Translations under genes and position numbers: made by a program
DNA from: Porphyromonadaceae bacterium
Lineage (GTDB): Bacteria; Bacteroidota; Bacteroidia; Bacteroidales; Dysgonomonadaceae
Assembly: GCA_021372865.1 (NCBI GenBank)
Contig: JAJFTO010000016.1
Location: 124,001 to 188,000 of the forward strand
Direction: 5' to 3'
DNA length: 64,000 nt
Shown here: positions 27,861 to 36,367 of the stretch, piece after piece
Layout of the letters: each line of letters opens with the position of its first letter
Position numbering within the stretch: position 1 is the stretch's first letter
Notes under the pieces: generated by a model
Seen by the model: only the letters and a program-made list of their open reading frames with translations
What the model was told of the DNA's origin: nothing
Database searches by the model: none

Positions 27861-27879
27861 TTTTACGTAGTGCGTAAAA
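27861..27879. promoter_or_regulatory. Operator-like palindrome
   Basis: TTTTACG-TAGTG-CGTAAAA, a perfect 7-bp inverted repeat with a 5-bp centre, starting about 12 nt inside the transcript expected from the leftward promoter. The form is typical of a dimeric repressor site. Confidence 0.45.
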
Positions 27880-27897
27880 TTGTTTTATCGTTCTCTG

Positions 27898-27930
27898 CAA
27901 ATATAACATCAGGGAATGAAAAAATACAAA
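27898..27930 (-). promoter_or_regulatory. Consensus leftward promoter with no known gene
   Basis: Minus strand reads TTTG (27930-27927), 21 bp, TATATTTG (27905-27898). Both boxes and the spacing match the Bacteroidota TTTG/TAnnTTTG consensus; it is the best-matching promoter I found in the window. Confidence 0.65.
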
Positions 27931-28039
27931 TATTCTGGGTTAAATATATGAACAACTTCTTAACAAGTTCTTAACAGGATATCAACAAAAATTGTTATAA
28001 TCTGTATATCAGCTGTTTGTGGCTAATTGTACGCAAAAA

Positions 28040-28390
28040 TTAAACATGAGTCGATGTCATTTCCAATCCTACGATTGAAATAATAAGCGTACTCAGAAAA
28101 AATAAACGCCACAAAGTCACCGGTTCCTTAAAAACCAGTATACCCAGTATTGCGGTACCTACCGCACCAATACCTGCCCAAACGGCGTATGCGGTTCCGG
28201 TGGAGATAGGGTGGGAACCTCCCATCGATTTAAACAGCAGGTACATACTCAGGCTCACCGACGCCAAAAAGGTGAATATCCATAACCCCATCTCCCGGCC
28301 CGATGTCTGCTGCATCTTTCCCAGACTCATCGCAAAAAGCGCTTCAAACAAGCCACCCACAATCAAAAAAATCCAGTTAATGCTTATCAT
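28040..28390 (-). CDS. Small multidrug resistance (SMR) family transporter, Gdx/SugE-like
   Basis: 116 residues, four membrane helices. The conserved membrane Glu is at position 16 (GGLFEALFAMSLGK), and the TGTAYAVWAGIGAVGTAILGILVF stretch matches the SugE/Gdx branch, whose best-known members export guanidinium by proton exchange. The Trp next to the Glu in Gdx is replaced by Phe, and an insert (GGSHPIS) precedes the TGTAYAVW motif, so substrate is uncertain. It starts 17 bp after the sbcC stop and probably shares the upstream operon; there is no room for its own riboswitch. Confidence 0.88.
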   Translation of the reverse strand: MISINWIFLIVGGLFEALFAMSLGKMQQTSGREMGLWIFTFLASVSLSMYLLFKSMGGSHPISTGTAYAVWAGIGAVGTAILGILVFKEPVTLWRLFFLSTLIISIVGLEMTSTHV

Positions 28391-28407
28391 ACTTGTTTTA
28401 GTTTTAT

Positions 28408-31400
28408 CTATTCTTCCCAGCTCTGGTGAATGATACTTCCTTTTTCTTCCTGGTTTTCAACACGGAGGTGGACCTCGATCTCCTGCTGCATCTCCTCCAC
28501 ATGGGAGATTACCCCTACCACGCGGTTCTCCTTGCGGAGTGACTTTAATGTGTCAAAAACGATATTGAGCGATGCAGCATCGAGTGAACCAAACCCTTCA
28601 TCGAGAAAGAAAAAATTCTGATTCGACCGGGTAATTTTTTGAATATTATCGGCGAGTGCCAATGCCAGTGAAAGGGAGGCCTGGAAGGTTTGACCGCCGG
28701 AGAGGGTTTTCACGCTCCTTACCTTGCCACCATTCATAAAGTCACGTACCTGAAAGTTGTTGTCGGGGGTTATTTCCAGACTCAATTTTTGCCGTGTAAG
28801 TTGAAAGAACCGGTCGTTGGCGGCATTGCACAGATTCTGCAGATAGATCGATGAAATATAATCCACGAAACCGCTCGCCTTAAAGAGCGACTTCAACGTC
28901 CGTATATTTTCTGACCGTAACTCCAGTTGTTCGAGTTCTTTCCGGAGCGTGGACTGGCTTTCCATATCTTTCTGCAGTTTTTCAAGCTGTTCTGTAGTTT
29001 TTCCCTGCTCCTGAATCTTTCTTGTTGTTTGCTCTCTTAGCATAGCAATCTCACCGAGAATTGTTTGATGCGCTCCGGCATCATACACCCTGTCACCTGC
29101 CTCACCATGGAGCTGCCGGAGGGTAGAGTTGCATTGCTGAAGCAGTTCCTTAAACCGGGCCAACCGTTGCTTTTCCGTTTCCATGTTCATGGGGGTGGAA
29201 AGGATTTCTTTTACTTCCTGTAACGACCGGAAGGAGGATTTCTCCAACTGCGTGTTCAACGCTTCCGTAATTTTATCAATAATCAGCAGATCCTGCTCCA
29301 GTTCCTTCCGATTGGAGTTCAGTGTGCCGCTAAGTACATCTTTGATTCTTTTCCGTTCCGGGAGCAGATTACTTTTTTCAGAATACTCTTTTTCCAGTTG
29401 CACATATTCCTTCAGAAGGTGGTTTTTTTCCTCTTCAATGAAAAGAACCGATGTTTCACGATACTGTTCCGGATCAATCCACCTGAGTTGTTGTGTAATT
29501 GTTTTCAGTTCGGTACGATGTACGGTGAGTGAAGTCCGTATCTTTTCCAGCTCTTCCCGGAAACGTTCCCGGTTTCGCTCCTGTTTTTCCAGTTCTCCGG
29601 CTGTCTTCTGCAGTGAGGCATCCTTTTCTTTCAATTCATCCTGTGTATTTTTTGCCTGAAGAAAAGCCTCATCTACCTTTTTTTCATCGAGATCTGCTTC
29701 CCAAACAAATTGCAGGATGTGGGCGGCAATTTGTGCCTGTTGTGTCTCCTTTTTTTTCAGCAGTTCCTCCCTATTGTGAAGGAGTTGGATCTGCCGGTTT
29801 TCCAGGAGGCTTAATTCTTTTTCCAATGTTGAAATCCGATCAAGCTGCAGTTCCAGTGAACTTTTTTCTGCTGCCAGCAATTGTAATGTATCATGAAACG
29901 CTTCACTTTTTAGTAATTCGGGATGATGCAACGACCCACAGACAGGGCACGGCTTACCCTCTTCCAGGTCTTCGGCAAAGACTTTTAACTGTTCTTTTAC
30001 ACGAAGATGACCTTCCTGTTCAGCCAGCTGCTTTTGGTTTTCTTTTATATTGCGGACCACATTTTTCAGGTGCTGGCTGTATTCCTTAAAACCGGACTCC
30101 CCGGAAAGTCCCTCAAACAAAGGAGCTGTCAGTAATCTGAATTTCACTTCCAAAATTTCTTCTTCCTGCCGGTGAGATTTTTGCAGCTCATTTTCGATAT
30201 CCTGTAGTTGTTTGTCGAAATGATGTCTGGCGATATACCATGATTTGATGCCGGACAAAACCGACAAATCGGGTAATGCGTCTCTGGCTGCCTTTAGCTC
30301 TCCTTCAAGGTTTTCTTTTTGGATTTTCAGCCTTTTTATCTCATTCAGGGTGTGGTCCCAGGTCTCTGTGCCTTTATTCAGGCGTGACATCTCGACCCCG
30401 ACGCTCTTTTCCAGTGTTTTTATCTGTAACAGGCTGATCAGCTCTTCGGCCTTTCTTTTTAGCTCTTCCCGCTTTTCATACGCTGGTTTGATTGCTTCAA
30501 TCTGCTTTTCCAACTTCCATATTTCGACTTCTTCTTCTTTAATTTTATCACTGTCGTGGCGTATCTGTGCTTCCCGAATTTCTTTTTTCTTTCGGCTTTC
30601 ATGCAACGAATTCAGCAGGTGCTGAAACAGGATCACACCCTGCTCGTACCGGTTGATTTTCATTTCGAGAGATTGGAAAAGTGGTTCCTGTTCCTGAAGT
30701 TTTCTTTGCTCTTTTTCCGTCTCTGTGATTTTTCGGGTCAACTCCTGCAGTTTTCTGAGTTCTTCTTCTTTCTGCTGATTTTCTGCCAGTTTCAATTGCT
30801 GCGCCCTGATCTCTTTTTCGAGCAGCATCAACAGATCCCGGTACTTTTGTTCCTGTTCTGGATCAAGAGTACCCAGTTGTTGCAACTGGCCCTCTATAAG
30901 CTGTTTCTTTGTGTTGTTCTTTGTTTCAAGTGAAACCACTTGATGATAAAACTCGTACTTTCCGAGGCTGAAAAGTTCTTTCATCATCTGGGTGCGGTCT
31001 TTGTTACCCAGTTGCAGAAACTCCTGAAACTGTCCCTGCGGGATGATGATGGTGCGCTTGAAATTGTCGTAACTCAGTCCGATGGCCTCCTCCAACTTCC
31101 CGATTTCAATGGGTACCCATTCCTGGCCGATCATCTGGTAGGCAGCTCTTTCCAGGGTTTTTACCTCATCGAACCGTTTGCTGCTGCGTTTCCCCCTCGC
31201 CATTGCCCGGTAAGCTGTCTGTTCTTTACCGGTTTCAAACCAGAAATCGATCAGAAGCTCGTCCGATTTCAGATTCATCATGTTGTAATAACGGTTATCT
31301 CCCGATAAATTCAGGCGGTCGGTACGGCCGTATATGGCGAAGGTGATGGCTTCAAGCACGGATGATTTTCCACTGCCAACAGGTCCGAAGATACCGAATA

Positions 31401-31488
31401 ACCCGGCAGCGGTCAGTTTGGTGAAATCAATGGTCTGCCGCACCTGATAGGAATAGAGTCCCTGTATGGTCAATTGTACTGGTATCAT
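28408..31488 (-). CDS. sbcC: SbcCD nuclease ATPase subunit SbcC
   Basis: 1026 residues. Walker A (GPVGSGKSSVLEAITFAIYG) lies near 35-50; then two long coiled-coil arms meet at a zinc hook CPVCG near residue 513. The C-terminal lobe has the ABC signature (KTLSGGQTFQASLSLALALAD) and Walker B (NFFFLDEGFGSLD). With SbcD it cuts hairpins and protein-blocked DNA ends. Its ATG overlaps the sbcD stop by 4 bp (ATGA), so translation is coupled. Confidence 0.96.
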   Translation of the reverse strand: MIPVQLTIQGLYSYQVRQTIDFTKLTAAGLFGIFGPVGSGKSSVLEAITFAIYGRTDRLNLSGDNRYYNMMNLKSDELLIDFWFETGKEQTAYRAMARGKRSSKRFDEVKTLERAAYQMIGQEWVPIEIGKLEEAIGLSYDNFKRTIIIPQGQFQEFLQLGNKDRTQMMKELFSLGKYEFYHQVVSLETKNNTKKQLIEGQLQQLGTLDPEQEQKYRDLLMLLEKEIRAQQLKLAENQQKEEELRKLQELTRKITETEKEQRKLQEQEPLFQSLEMKINRYEQGVILFQHLLNSLHESRKKKEIREAQIRHDSDKIKEEEVEIWKLEKQIEAIKPAYEKREELKRKAEELISLLQIKTLEKSVGVEMSRLNKGTETWDHTLNEIKRLKIQKENLEGELKAARDALPDLSVLSGIKSWYIARHHFDKQLQDIENELQKSHRQEEEILEVKFRLLTAPLFEGLSGESGFKEYSQHLKNVVRNIKENQKQLAEQEGHLRVKEQLKVFAEDLEEGKPCPVCGSLHHPELLKSEAFHDTLQLLAAEKSSLELQLDRISTLEKELSLLENRQIQLLHNREELLKKKETQQAQIAAHILQFVWEADLDEKKVDEAFLQAKNTQDELKEKDASLQKTAGELEKQERNRERFREELEKIRTSLTVHRTELKTITQQLRWIDPEQYRETSVLFIEEEKNHLLKEYVQLEKEYSEKSNLLPERKRIKDVLSGTLNSNRKELEQDLLIIDKITEALNTQLEKSSFRSLQEVKEILSTPMNMETEKQRLARFKELLQQCNSTLRQLHGEAGDRVYDAGAHQTILGEIAMLREQTTRKIQEQGKTTEQLEKLQKDMESQSTLRKELEQLELRSENIRTLKSLFKASGFVDYISSIYLQNLCNAANDRFFQLTRQKLSLEITPDNNFQVRDFMNGGKVRSVKTLSGGQTFQASLSLALALADNIQKITRSNQNFFFLDEGFGSLDAASLNIVFDTLKSLRKENRVVGVISHVEEMQQEIEVHLRVENQEEKGSIIHQSWEE

Positions 31489-32711
31489 GCTTCGTCCTCC
31501 TCTGCCAGCATCTCGCGGAATAGTTGCATGATCTCTTCGTTGGGTGCCTGCCCCTTCTCGTATGTGAAATAATCACGGAAGAGTGTTTCCATACTTTGGC
31601 TTAGATCGATGTGCGAGGATGGGTGTCCGTCCAGTTCCTCTCTGTTGACCACCTCAGGAATCAGTGACACGATTCCTTCATGCACTGCATTCAAACGACG
31701 CCGGTCGATGGCTGTCAGAAAGGTATCTGTGACCAGCGTAAGCTCTACCAAAGCAGTTTGGTTCCCGGTAAGCCAGTGCAAAGCTTCTTCCATGCCCGTT
31801 ACCTTTTTACGCAGGAGCCGTTTGCCACGGCTGAGTGGAATCTCTCTCAGAGATGCTGATTTGCCCGGTTCTGCCTCCACCAGCAAAATGTATTTTTTCT
31901 GATTTGCTTCGGCAAAGCTGTAGGATAGGGGGCTGCCGCTATAACAGACCGGCGAGGTAGAGGCGTCTACCTGTTGCATCCGGTGCAAGTGACCCAATGC
32001 AGTATATTGAATCTGCCACGGAATATTTTCGGTATAAATGGTCTGTGCACCTCCCACATGGAGAATTGGCTTCTCCTCTTCCGGCTCCTCGGGCAGCGGA
32101 TCTCCTTTTCTGACCATAAGGAGGTGGGTCATGAGGATATTTACGCCGCGATTGTCACAATACCGGTCGGCCAGACTTTGCCATTTTTTTTCCAGCAGAC
32201 TGCGCAACTCCTCCTCGCTGTCTTCTTCCCCCAGAAATATCTTTAACCTGTATTCATTGGCATAAGGCGTAAGCAGGATGCGCAACGGGATGTTGTTCTC
32301 CGGCAGAGAGACTTCAAGAAAACCTTCATCGGTTTTCAATACTTTCAGCCCTGTCTCGAGCGTGAATGGTGGTACCAGCGCATTTGGATATCCGGCAAAG
32401 ATGATCCCGCACTCGCGTGCAAGCGGATCGGGCGCTTCAATGCGGTCTGGCGAGTCGTGGTTTCCGGCGATGGCAATTACCGGACGTCGTCCGTTTGCTG
32501 TAAGTCTTTTCAGTGTTTTGTACAATAAATCCACTGCCTCGGTGGGGGGATTAAATGTGTCGAACAGATCGCCTGCGACCAGTACGACATCTGCCTTTTC
32601 CCGGTCGGCAATTTCGCAGATCTCCTGCATCACCGACTGCTGTTCCTCCAAGCGGGAGAAATTTTCAAGCCGCTTACCCAAATGCCAATCTGATGTATGA
32701 AGGATTTTCAT
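31485..32711 (-). CDS. sbcD: SbcCD nuclease subunit SbcD (Mre11-like)
   Basis: 408 residues from the Met at 32711 (MKILHTSDWHLGKRL), the usual family start; seven upstream codons are open. Phosphodiesterase motifs: the DWHLGK metal site, VLVAGDLFDTFNPP, and GNHDSPDRIEAPD, plus a later HLLMV...GHLHRMQQVD. It provides the Mn-dependent nuclease of the SbcCD complex. Located between a LolC/E-like permease gene and sbcC in one leftward operon. Confidence 0.96.
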   Translation of the reverse strand: MKILHTSDWHLGKRLENFSRLEEQQSVMQEICEIADREKADVVLVAGDLFDTFNPPTEAVDLLYKTLKRLTANGRRPVIAIAGNHDSPDRIEAPDPLARECGIIFAGYPNALVPPFTLETGLKVLKTDEGFLEVSLPENNIPLRILLTPYANEYRLKIFLGEEDSEEELRSLLEKKWQSLADRYCDNRGVNILMTHLLMVRKGDPLPEEPEEEKPILHVGGAQTIYTENIPWQIQYTALGHLHRMQQVDASTSPVCYSGSPLSYSFAEANQKKYILLVEAEPGKSASLREIPLSRGKRLLRKKVTGMEEALHWLTGNQTALVELTLVTDTFLTAIDRRRLNAVHEGIVSLIPEVVNREELDGHPSSHIDLSQSMETLFRDYFTYEKGQAPNEEIMQLFREMLAEEDEA

Positions 32712-32766
32712 TTTTCGGTAACTTTCGGGCAAATATACTCATTTACCCCGAAAAAGCGGCATATGA

Positions 32767-34014
32767 TTATTCGAACTGAATGGATTTGGCTGGCCTGATT
32801 TTGGCCACAAGATAGGAAGGACCAATCATCATCAGCAGCGAAACAATTAGGGTTCCGACATTTAAGAGAATGATGTAGAGTGGGTTCATATCCACCGGTA
32901 CGGCAGAGAGATAATAGGTGGAAGGATCGAGCTTGAGCAACTGCCATCGATCCTGAATAAAACAAAACAACAGTGCAATTATGTTTCCCCACAACATTCC
33001 CTGTCCGATAAGAAAGGCCGAGAGATAGAGAAAAACCTTGCGGATACTGAAATCCCTGGCACCCATCGACTTGAGAATGCCAATCATGTTGGTGCGCTCG
33101 AGGATGATGATGAGCAGTCCGGATATCATCGTAAAGCCCGACACCACCAGCATGAGGATGATGATCACCCAGACGTTCATGTCAAGCAGGTCGAGCCAGT
33201 TAAAGATCATGGGATTTATGTCCTTGATGGAGCGGGTGTAAAAAGTATTTCCCAGACGATCTTCCTGATTAGCCATTCCGAAGAAAATTTCCTGTGCGGT
33301 CTCGTTCAGCTTGTCGTAATCCTTTACGAGCACTTCAATGCCGCTTACCATGTCGTCATCCCAGTCATTGAGACGGGCCAGTACTTTCCTGTCGGTGATG
33401 ATATAGAGCTTGTCGTAATCCTCAAAATTGGTCTCGTAGATGCCCGTGATATGAAAGCGTCGCGCACGCACCGGATCCTGCACGAAGTAACAGGTGAAGC
33501 TGTCACCCGTTTTCAGCAGCAGTTTGTCAGCGATCTCCCTGGAGATGATTGCCTGGTTGCCGGAAGTGGTGTCACCGGGGTCAATCACACTCCCTTTCCG
33601 CAGATTTTTACGAAAAAACTGCCAGTCGTAGTCTTTCGATACCCCTTTGAGGATCACTCCCATGAAATCATCATCTGTTTTGATGATGCCTGGCTTGGTG
33701 ATAAACTCCTGGACGTGACTGATGGCCGGGTTGGACTTTAATTGCGCCAGCAGCGTGTCGGAGACCGCAATCGGCGTATGTTCATAGGAAACGTTGCTTT
33801 CGAAGGCAGTTATCTGAATGTGGGATCCAAAGCCGATTACCTTTGCACGCACTTCTTTCTTGAATCCCACGATGATGCAGACCGCCACAATCATTACCGC
33901 TAGCCCCAGCGCAATGCCGGCAATGGCAATCCGGATGGCGGGTGATGAGACCCGTTTGTCGTTCTTTTTATCTCCCCCGTAGATTCGTTTTGCTATGAAC
34001 AGTTCTGCATTCAT
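32767..34014 (-). CDS. LolC/E-like lipoprotein-releasing ABC permease (FtsX/MacB type)
   Basis: 415 residues. One N-terminal membrane helix (about 26-50, IRIAIAGIALGLAVMIVAVCIIVGF) is followed by a large periplasmic MacB-like domain and three C-terminal helices (DMNVWVIIILMLVVSGFTMISGLLIII..., and two more). The conserved cytoplasmic loop TNMIGILKSMGARDFSIRKVFL is clear. Such permeases move lipoproteins from the inner membrane to the LolA carrier. The ATPase (LolD) is not in the window. It begins 5 bp after the aminotransferase stop. Confidence 0.88.
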   Translation of the reverse strand: MNAELFIAKRIYGGDKKNDKRVSSPAIRIAIAGIALGLAVMIVAVCIIVGFKKEVRAKVIGFGSHIQITAFESNVSYEHTPIAVSDTLLAQLKSNPAISHVQEFITKPGIIKTDDDFMGVILKGVSKDYDWQFFRKNLRKGSVIDPGDTTSGNQAIISREIADKLLLKTGDSFTCYFVQDPVRARRFHITGIYETNFEDYDKLYIITDRKVLARLNDWDDDMVSGIEVLVKDYDKLNETAQEIFFGMANQEDRLGNTFYTRSIKDINPMIFNWLDLLDMNVWVIIILMLVVSGFTMISGLLIIILERTNMIGILKSMGARDFSIRKVFLYLSAFLIGQGMLWGNIIALLFCFIQDRWQLLKLDPSTYYLSAVPVDMNPLYIILLNVGTLIVSLLMMIGPSYLVAKIRPAKSIQFE

Positions 34015-34019
34015 GCATG

Positions 34020-35216
34020 TTATCTTCTGCCCGGATAAGCTTCCAGGGCTTTCTCGAGTACCGTGAGTGCCTTGTCCAGTTCTTCCCTGTTCAGGACATA
34101 GGCAATGCGAACCTCGTTTATTCCCAGTCCCGGAGTGACATAAAAACCGGTTGCGGGTGCCATGAAGACGGTCTGCCCTTCATACCTGAAGTCGGAGAGA
34201 CACCAGGCACAAAAGAGATCGGCATTGTCGATGGGAAGCCGGGCCAGTGTATAAAAAGCTCCCTGCGGCATGGGTGAGTAAACCCCCGGGATCCTGTTCA
34301 GCCGATCGATCAGGAAATCACGTCGTCCCTTGTATTCATCGAAGTTGTGTTGCATATAACTGCTATCCACTTCCAACGATGCGTTGGCAGCGATCTGTCC
34401 GATGAGTGGGGGACTTAATCGTGCCTGGCAAAACTTCATCACCGTATCGTGCACTTTACGGTTTCTGGTAATCAGTGCACCGATGCGGATTCCGCACTCG
34501 CTGTATCGTTTCGATACGGAATCGATCAGCACCACATTCTCCTCCACACCCTGCAGATGACAAGCCGAGACATAAGGCGTGTCGTTGTAAATAAATTCAC
34601 GGTACACTTCGTCGGAAAAAAGGTAGAGGTTGTACTGTTTCACCAGTTTCCTGATTTGCTCCATCTCATGGGGTGTGTAAACATATCCCGTGGGATTGTT
34701 GGGATTGCAGATCAGAATACCTTTGGTGCGTTCGTTAATCAGTTTCTCAAACTCATCCATCGGGGGAAGTGCAAAGCCCGACTCCATGGTCGAGGGAATG
34801 GTTCGGATGATCGCTCCGGCAGAGATGGCGAAGGCCATGTAATTGGCATAGGCAGGTTCGGGGACAATAATCTCATCGCCCGGATTCAGGCATGCCATGA
34901 ATGCATATAGTACAGCCTCCGAACCGCCGGCAGTCACGATGATCTGTTCGGGCGTGAGGTCGATGTCATACTTTCTGTAATAGGCGGTCAGATTTTCCCT
35001 ATAAAATCTATATCCGTCGCTGGGACTGTATTCCAACGTGGTACGGTCAATCGCCCGAATCGCATCAAGCGCCGTCACCGGAGATGGAAGATCGGGTTGC
35101 CCGATATTGAGGTGATATACTTTTACTCCCTCAGCCTTGGCGGCATCAGAGAGTGGTGCTAATTTACGAATGGGTGATGCGGGCATCTGTACTCCCCGCA
35201 GCGAAATTTCCGGCAT
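34020..35216 (-). CDS. PLP-dependent aminotransferase, class I (aspartate aminotransferase-like)
   Basis: 398 residues from the ATG at 35216; a longer frame to 35270 would overlap its own promoter. Landmarks: NIGQPDLPSP near the N-terminus, TAGGSEAVLYAF, CNPNNPTGYVYTP, SDEVYREFIY, and the PLP lysine in DSVSKRYSECGIRIG. It transfers amino groups between amino acids and 2-oxo acids; the exact pair cannot be told from sequence. It leads the five-gene unit with LolC/E-like permease, sbcD, sbcC and the SMR gene. Confidence 0.92.
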   Translation of the reverse strand: MPEISLRGVQMPASPIRKLAPLSDAAKAEGVKVYHLNIGQPDLPSPVTALDAIRAIDRTTLEYSPSDGYRFYRENLTAYYRKYDIDLTPEQIIVTAGGSEAVLYAFMACLNPGDEIIVPEPAYANYMAFAISAGAIIRTIPSTMESGFALPPMDEFEKLINERTKGILICNPNNPTGYVYTPHEMEQIRKLVKQYNLYLFSDEVYREFIYNDTPYVSACHLQGVEENVVLIDSVSKRYSECGIRIGALITRNRKVHDTVMKFCQARLSPPLIGQIAANASLEVDSSYMQHNFDEYKGRRDFLIDRLNRIPGVYSPMPQGAFYTLARLPIDNADLFCAWCLSDFRYEGQTVFMAPATGFYVTPGLGINEVRIAYVLNREELDKALTVLEKALEAYPGRR

Positions 35217-35267
35217 AATAAGTGCAATGAATGATTTGTTTACTACTGCTAACCCTGAAACAGAGGG

Positions 35268-35316
35268 CAAAGGTAGTAAAAAAGTTTCCTTATATGAGTG
35301 ATTATCGTTACTTTTG
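35268..35316. promoter_or_regulatory. Divergent promoters of the aminotransferase operon and the GH16-like gene
   Basis: Minus strand: TACCTTTG at 35275-35268, 52 bp before the aminotransferase ATG. Plus strand: TACTTTTG at 35309-35316 with TTTC at 35285-35288, spacing 20, and 33 bp before the lipoprotein ATG. Confidence 0.6.
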
Positions 35317-35348
35317 CTACGAAAAAAATGATAAGATAAACATTTATA

Positions 35349-36155
35349 ATGAAGAAGACAATCTTTTGGCTGGCCTTGTCAGCGATTACGTTGGCACCGA
35401 TTTCCTGTACAACCCAGAAAGAGGATGCAGATGAAAAAGCAAGAAAAGGCTGGACGCTTGTTTGGGAGGATGATTTCGAAAAATCACCGGTTGCGGGGGA
35501 TTGGCTTAAGACATCCCGGAACCGGAAACGCCAGACCTATCGTTACATGAGCCAGCTCGATGAACTTTATGTCTCTCAGGAAGGAAACCTTGTGTTGCGG
35601 GCGCTGGAGAACCGTGCCGGTAGCGATACCCTGCCGTTCCTTACCGGAGGCATCCATCGCCCAGCTTTCAAAGCAGGTACCATCAATCGCATTGAAGTCA
35701 GGGCCCGGATGAATACCGTGAAGGGTGCCACTTCGTATCTGTCTCTGATCCCGGGAGATAAAACAGAAAATATATCAATCGATATCATGCAACGTTATGG
35801 ATTGGATGAGTTTATTTACCAGTCGGTTACCTCCGATTATACGACTACGCAGGGAATGCCCGACAATCCACCTTCCAGTGCGCTGGTGGGAGTGAATCCC
35901 CTGCAATATCATACCTATGCGGTGGAAAACTATGCCGACAGCGTTGTTTTTTATGTGGATGAGATCCGCACCAAGAAGTACCCCCGTATCCTCACGCAGA
36001 TGCCGGGTCAGTTTCCGTTTTCCGACCACGATTTCGACCTTTATATCGGCATCAGACTAAAAAAGGACACCGACCCAGCAGAGTTGCCGGCCGACCTGTT
36101 TATTGACTGGGTGCGCTACTACGAGCCGCAAAAGTCCGAAGCTGTGAATAATTAA
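35349..36155 (+). CDS. GH16-like lipoprotein lacking the catalytic glutamates
   Basis: 268 residues with lipobox APISC (Cys20). From residue 34 the sequence follows the glycoside hydrolase 16 jelly-roll: GWTLVWEDDFEKSPVAGDWLK, IEVRARM, and a C-terminal FIDWVRYYEP. The catalytic motif of the family, ExDxxE, here reads SIDIMQ (143-148): the central Asp stays but both Glu are replaced. It probably binds glycan without cutting it, or uses another mechanism. It stands alone, with its own promoter, and is followed by a palindromic element. Confidence 0.82.
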   Translation: MKKTIFWLALSAITLAPISCTTQKEDADEKARKGWTLVWEDDFEKSPVAGDWLKTSRNRKRQTYRYMSQLDELYVSQEGNLVLRALENRAGSDTLPFLTGGIHRPAFKAGTINRIEVRARMNTVKGATSYLSLIPGDKTENISIDIMQRYGLDEFIYQSVTSDYTTTQGMPDNPPSSALVGVNPLQYHTYAVENYADSVVFYVDEIRTKKYPRILTQMPGQFPFSDHDFDLYIGIRLKKDTDPAELPADLFIDWVRYYEPQKSEAVNN

Positions 36156-36173
36156 TAAATTTAGCTATTGGCG

Positions 36174-36339
36174 CAGGGTTGCATCCATGCTCGTCTGACG
36201 ATGTTTTGTGACCCATTTACACTCGCACTCGCTAAAAGAGTATAACTCGTTTCGCTCAGACAACTACTCTTTTTACGCTCATTGCGAGCGATGGGTTTCC
36301 TCAAAACATTCTAAAGGTCTCGCCTTGGATGCAACCCTG
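36174..36339. repeat. 166-bp palindromic element with 14-bp perfect inverted ends (MITE-like)
   Basis: CAGGGTTGCATCCA at 36174-36187 is perfectly inverted at 36326-36339. Inside, the two halves keep pairing imperfectly (ATGTTTTG, ACCCAT, CTCGC, TAAAAGAGTA), so the whole element can fold into one long hairpin. It fills the gap between two convergent genes. No target duplication or ORF is seen. Confidence 0.7.
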
Positions 36340-36367
36340 GTCGTTCGCGAGAAATGATTCTATGAAT

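Larger units (their letters stand above)
27061..27891 (-). ncRNA. Candidate leftward transcript of about 0.83 kb, probably non-coding
   Basis: Bounded by a consensus promoter (start expected near 27891) and by the hairpin at 27064-27090, which has its T run in this direction. Within it the longest early leftward frame is 27627-27806 (59 residues, MNKLSLSFQCFHDES...), with GAGAG before the ATG, but the 22-23-bp repeats inside it are not multiples of three, which argues against selection on the protein. Existence of the RNA is inference from the promoter and terminator only. Confidence 0.3.
27047..28039. other. 993-bp stretch without a convincing gene
   Basis: Contains, from right to left: an 11-bp direct repeat (27957-27978), a consensus leftward promoter (27898-27930), a 7-5-7 palindrome (27861-27879), a 59-codon leftward frame (27627-27806), 22-23-bp tandem repeats (27706-27773) and a strong hairpin terminator (27064-27090). 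Several other short frames exist but overlap one another, are broken by stops and match nothing I know. It may be a non-coding transcription unit or a decayed gene. Confidence 0.6.

Noticed and set aside
28391..28407. Guanidine riboswitch for the SMR gene
   Set aside because: Only 17 bp separate the gene from sbcC, too short for such an RNA.
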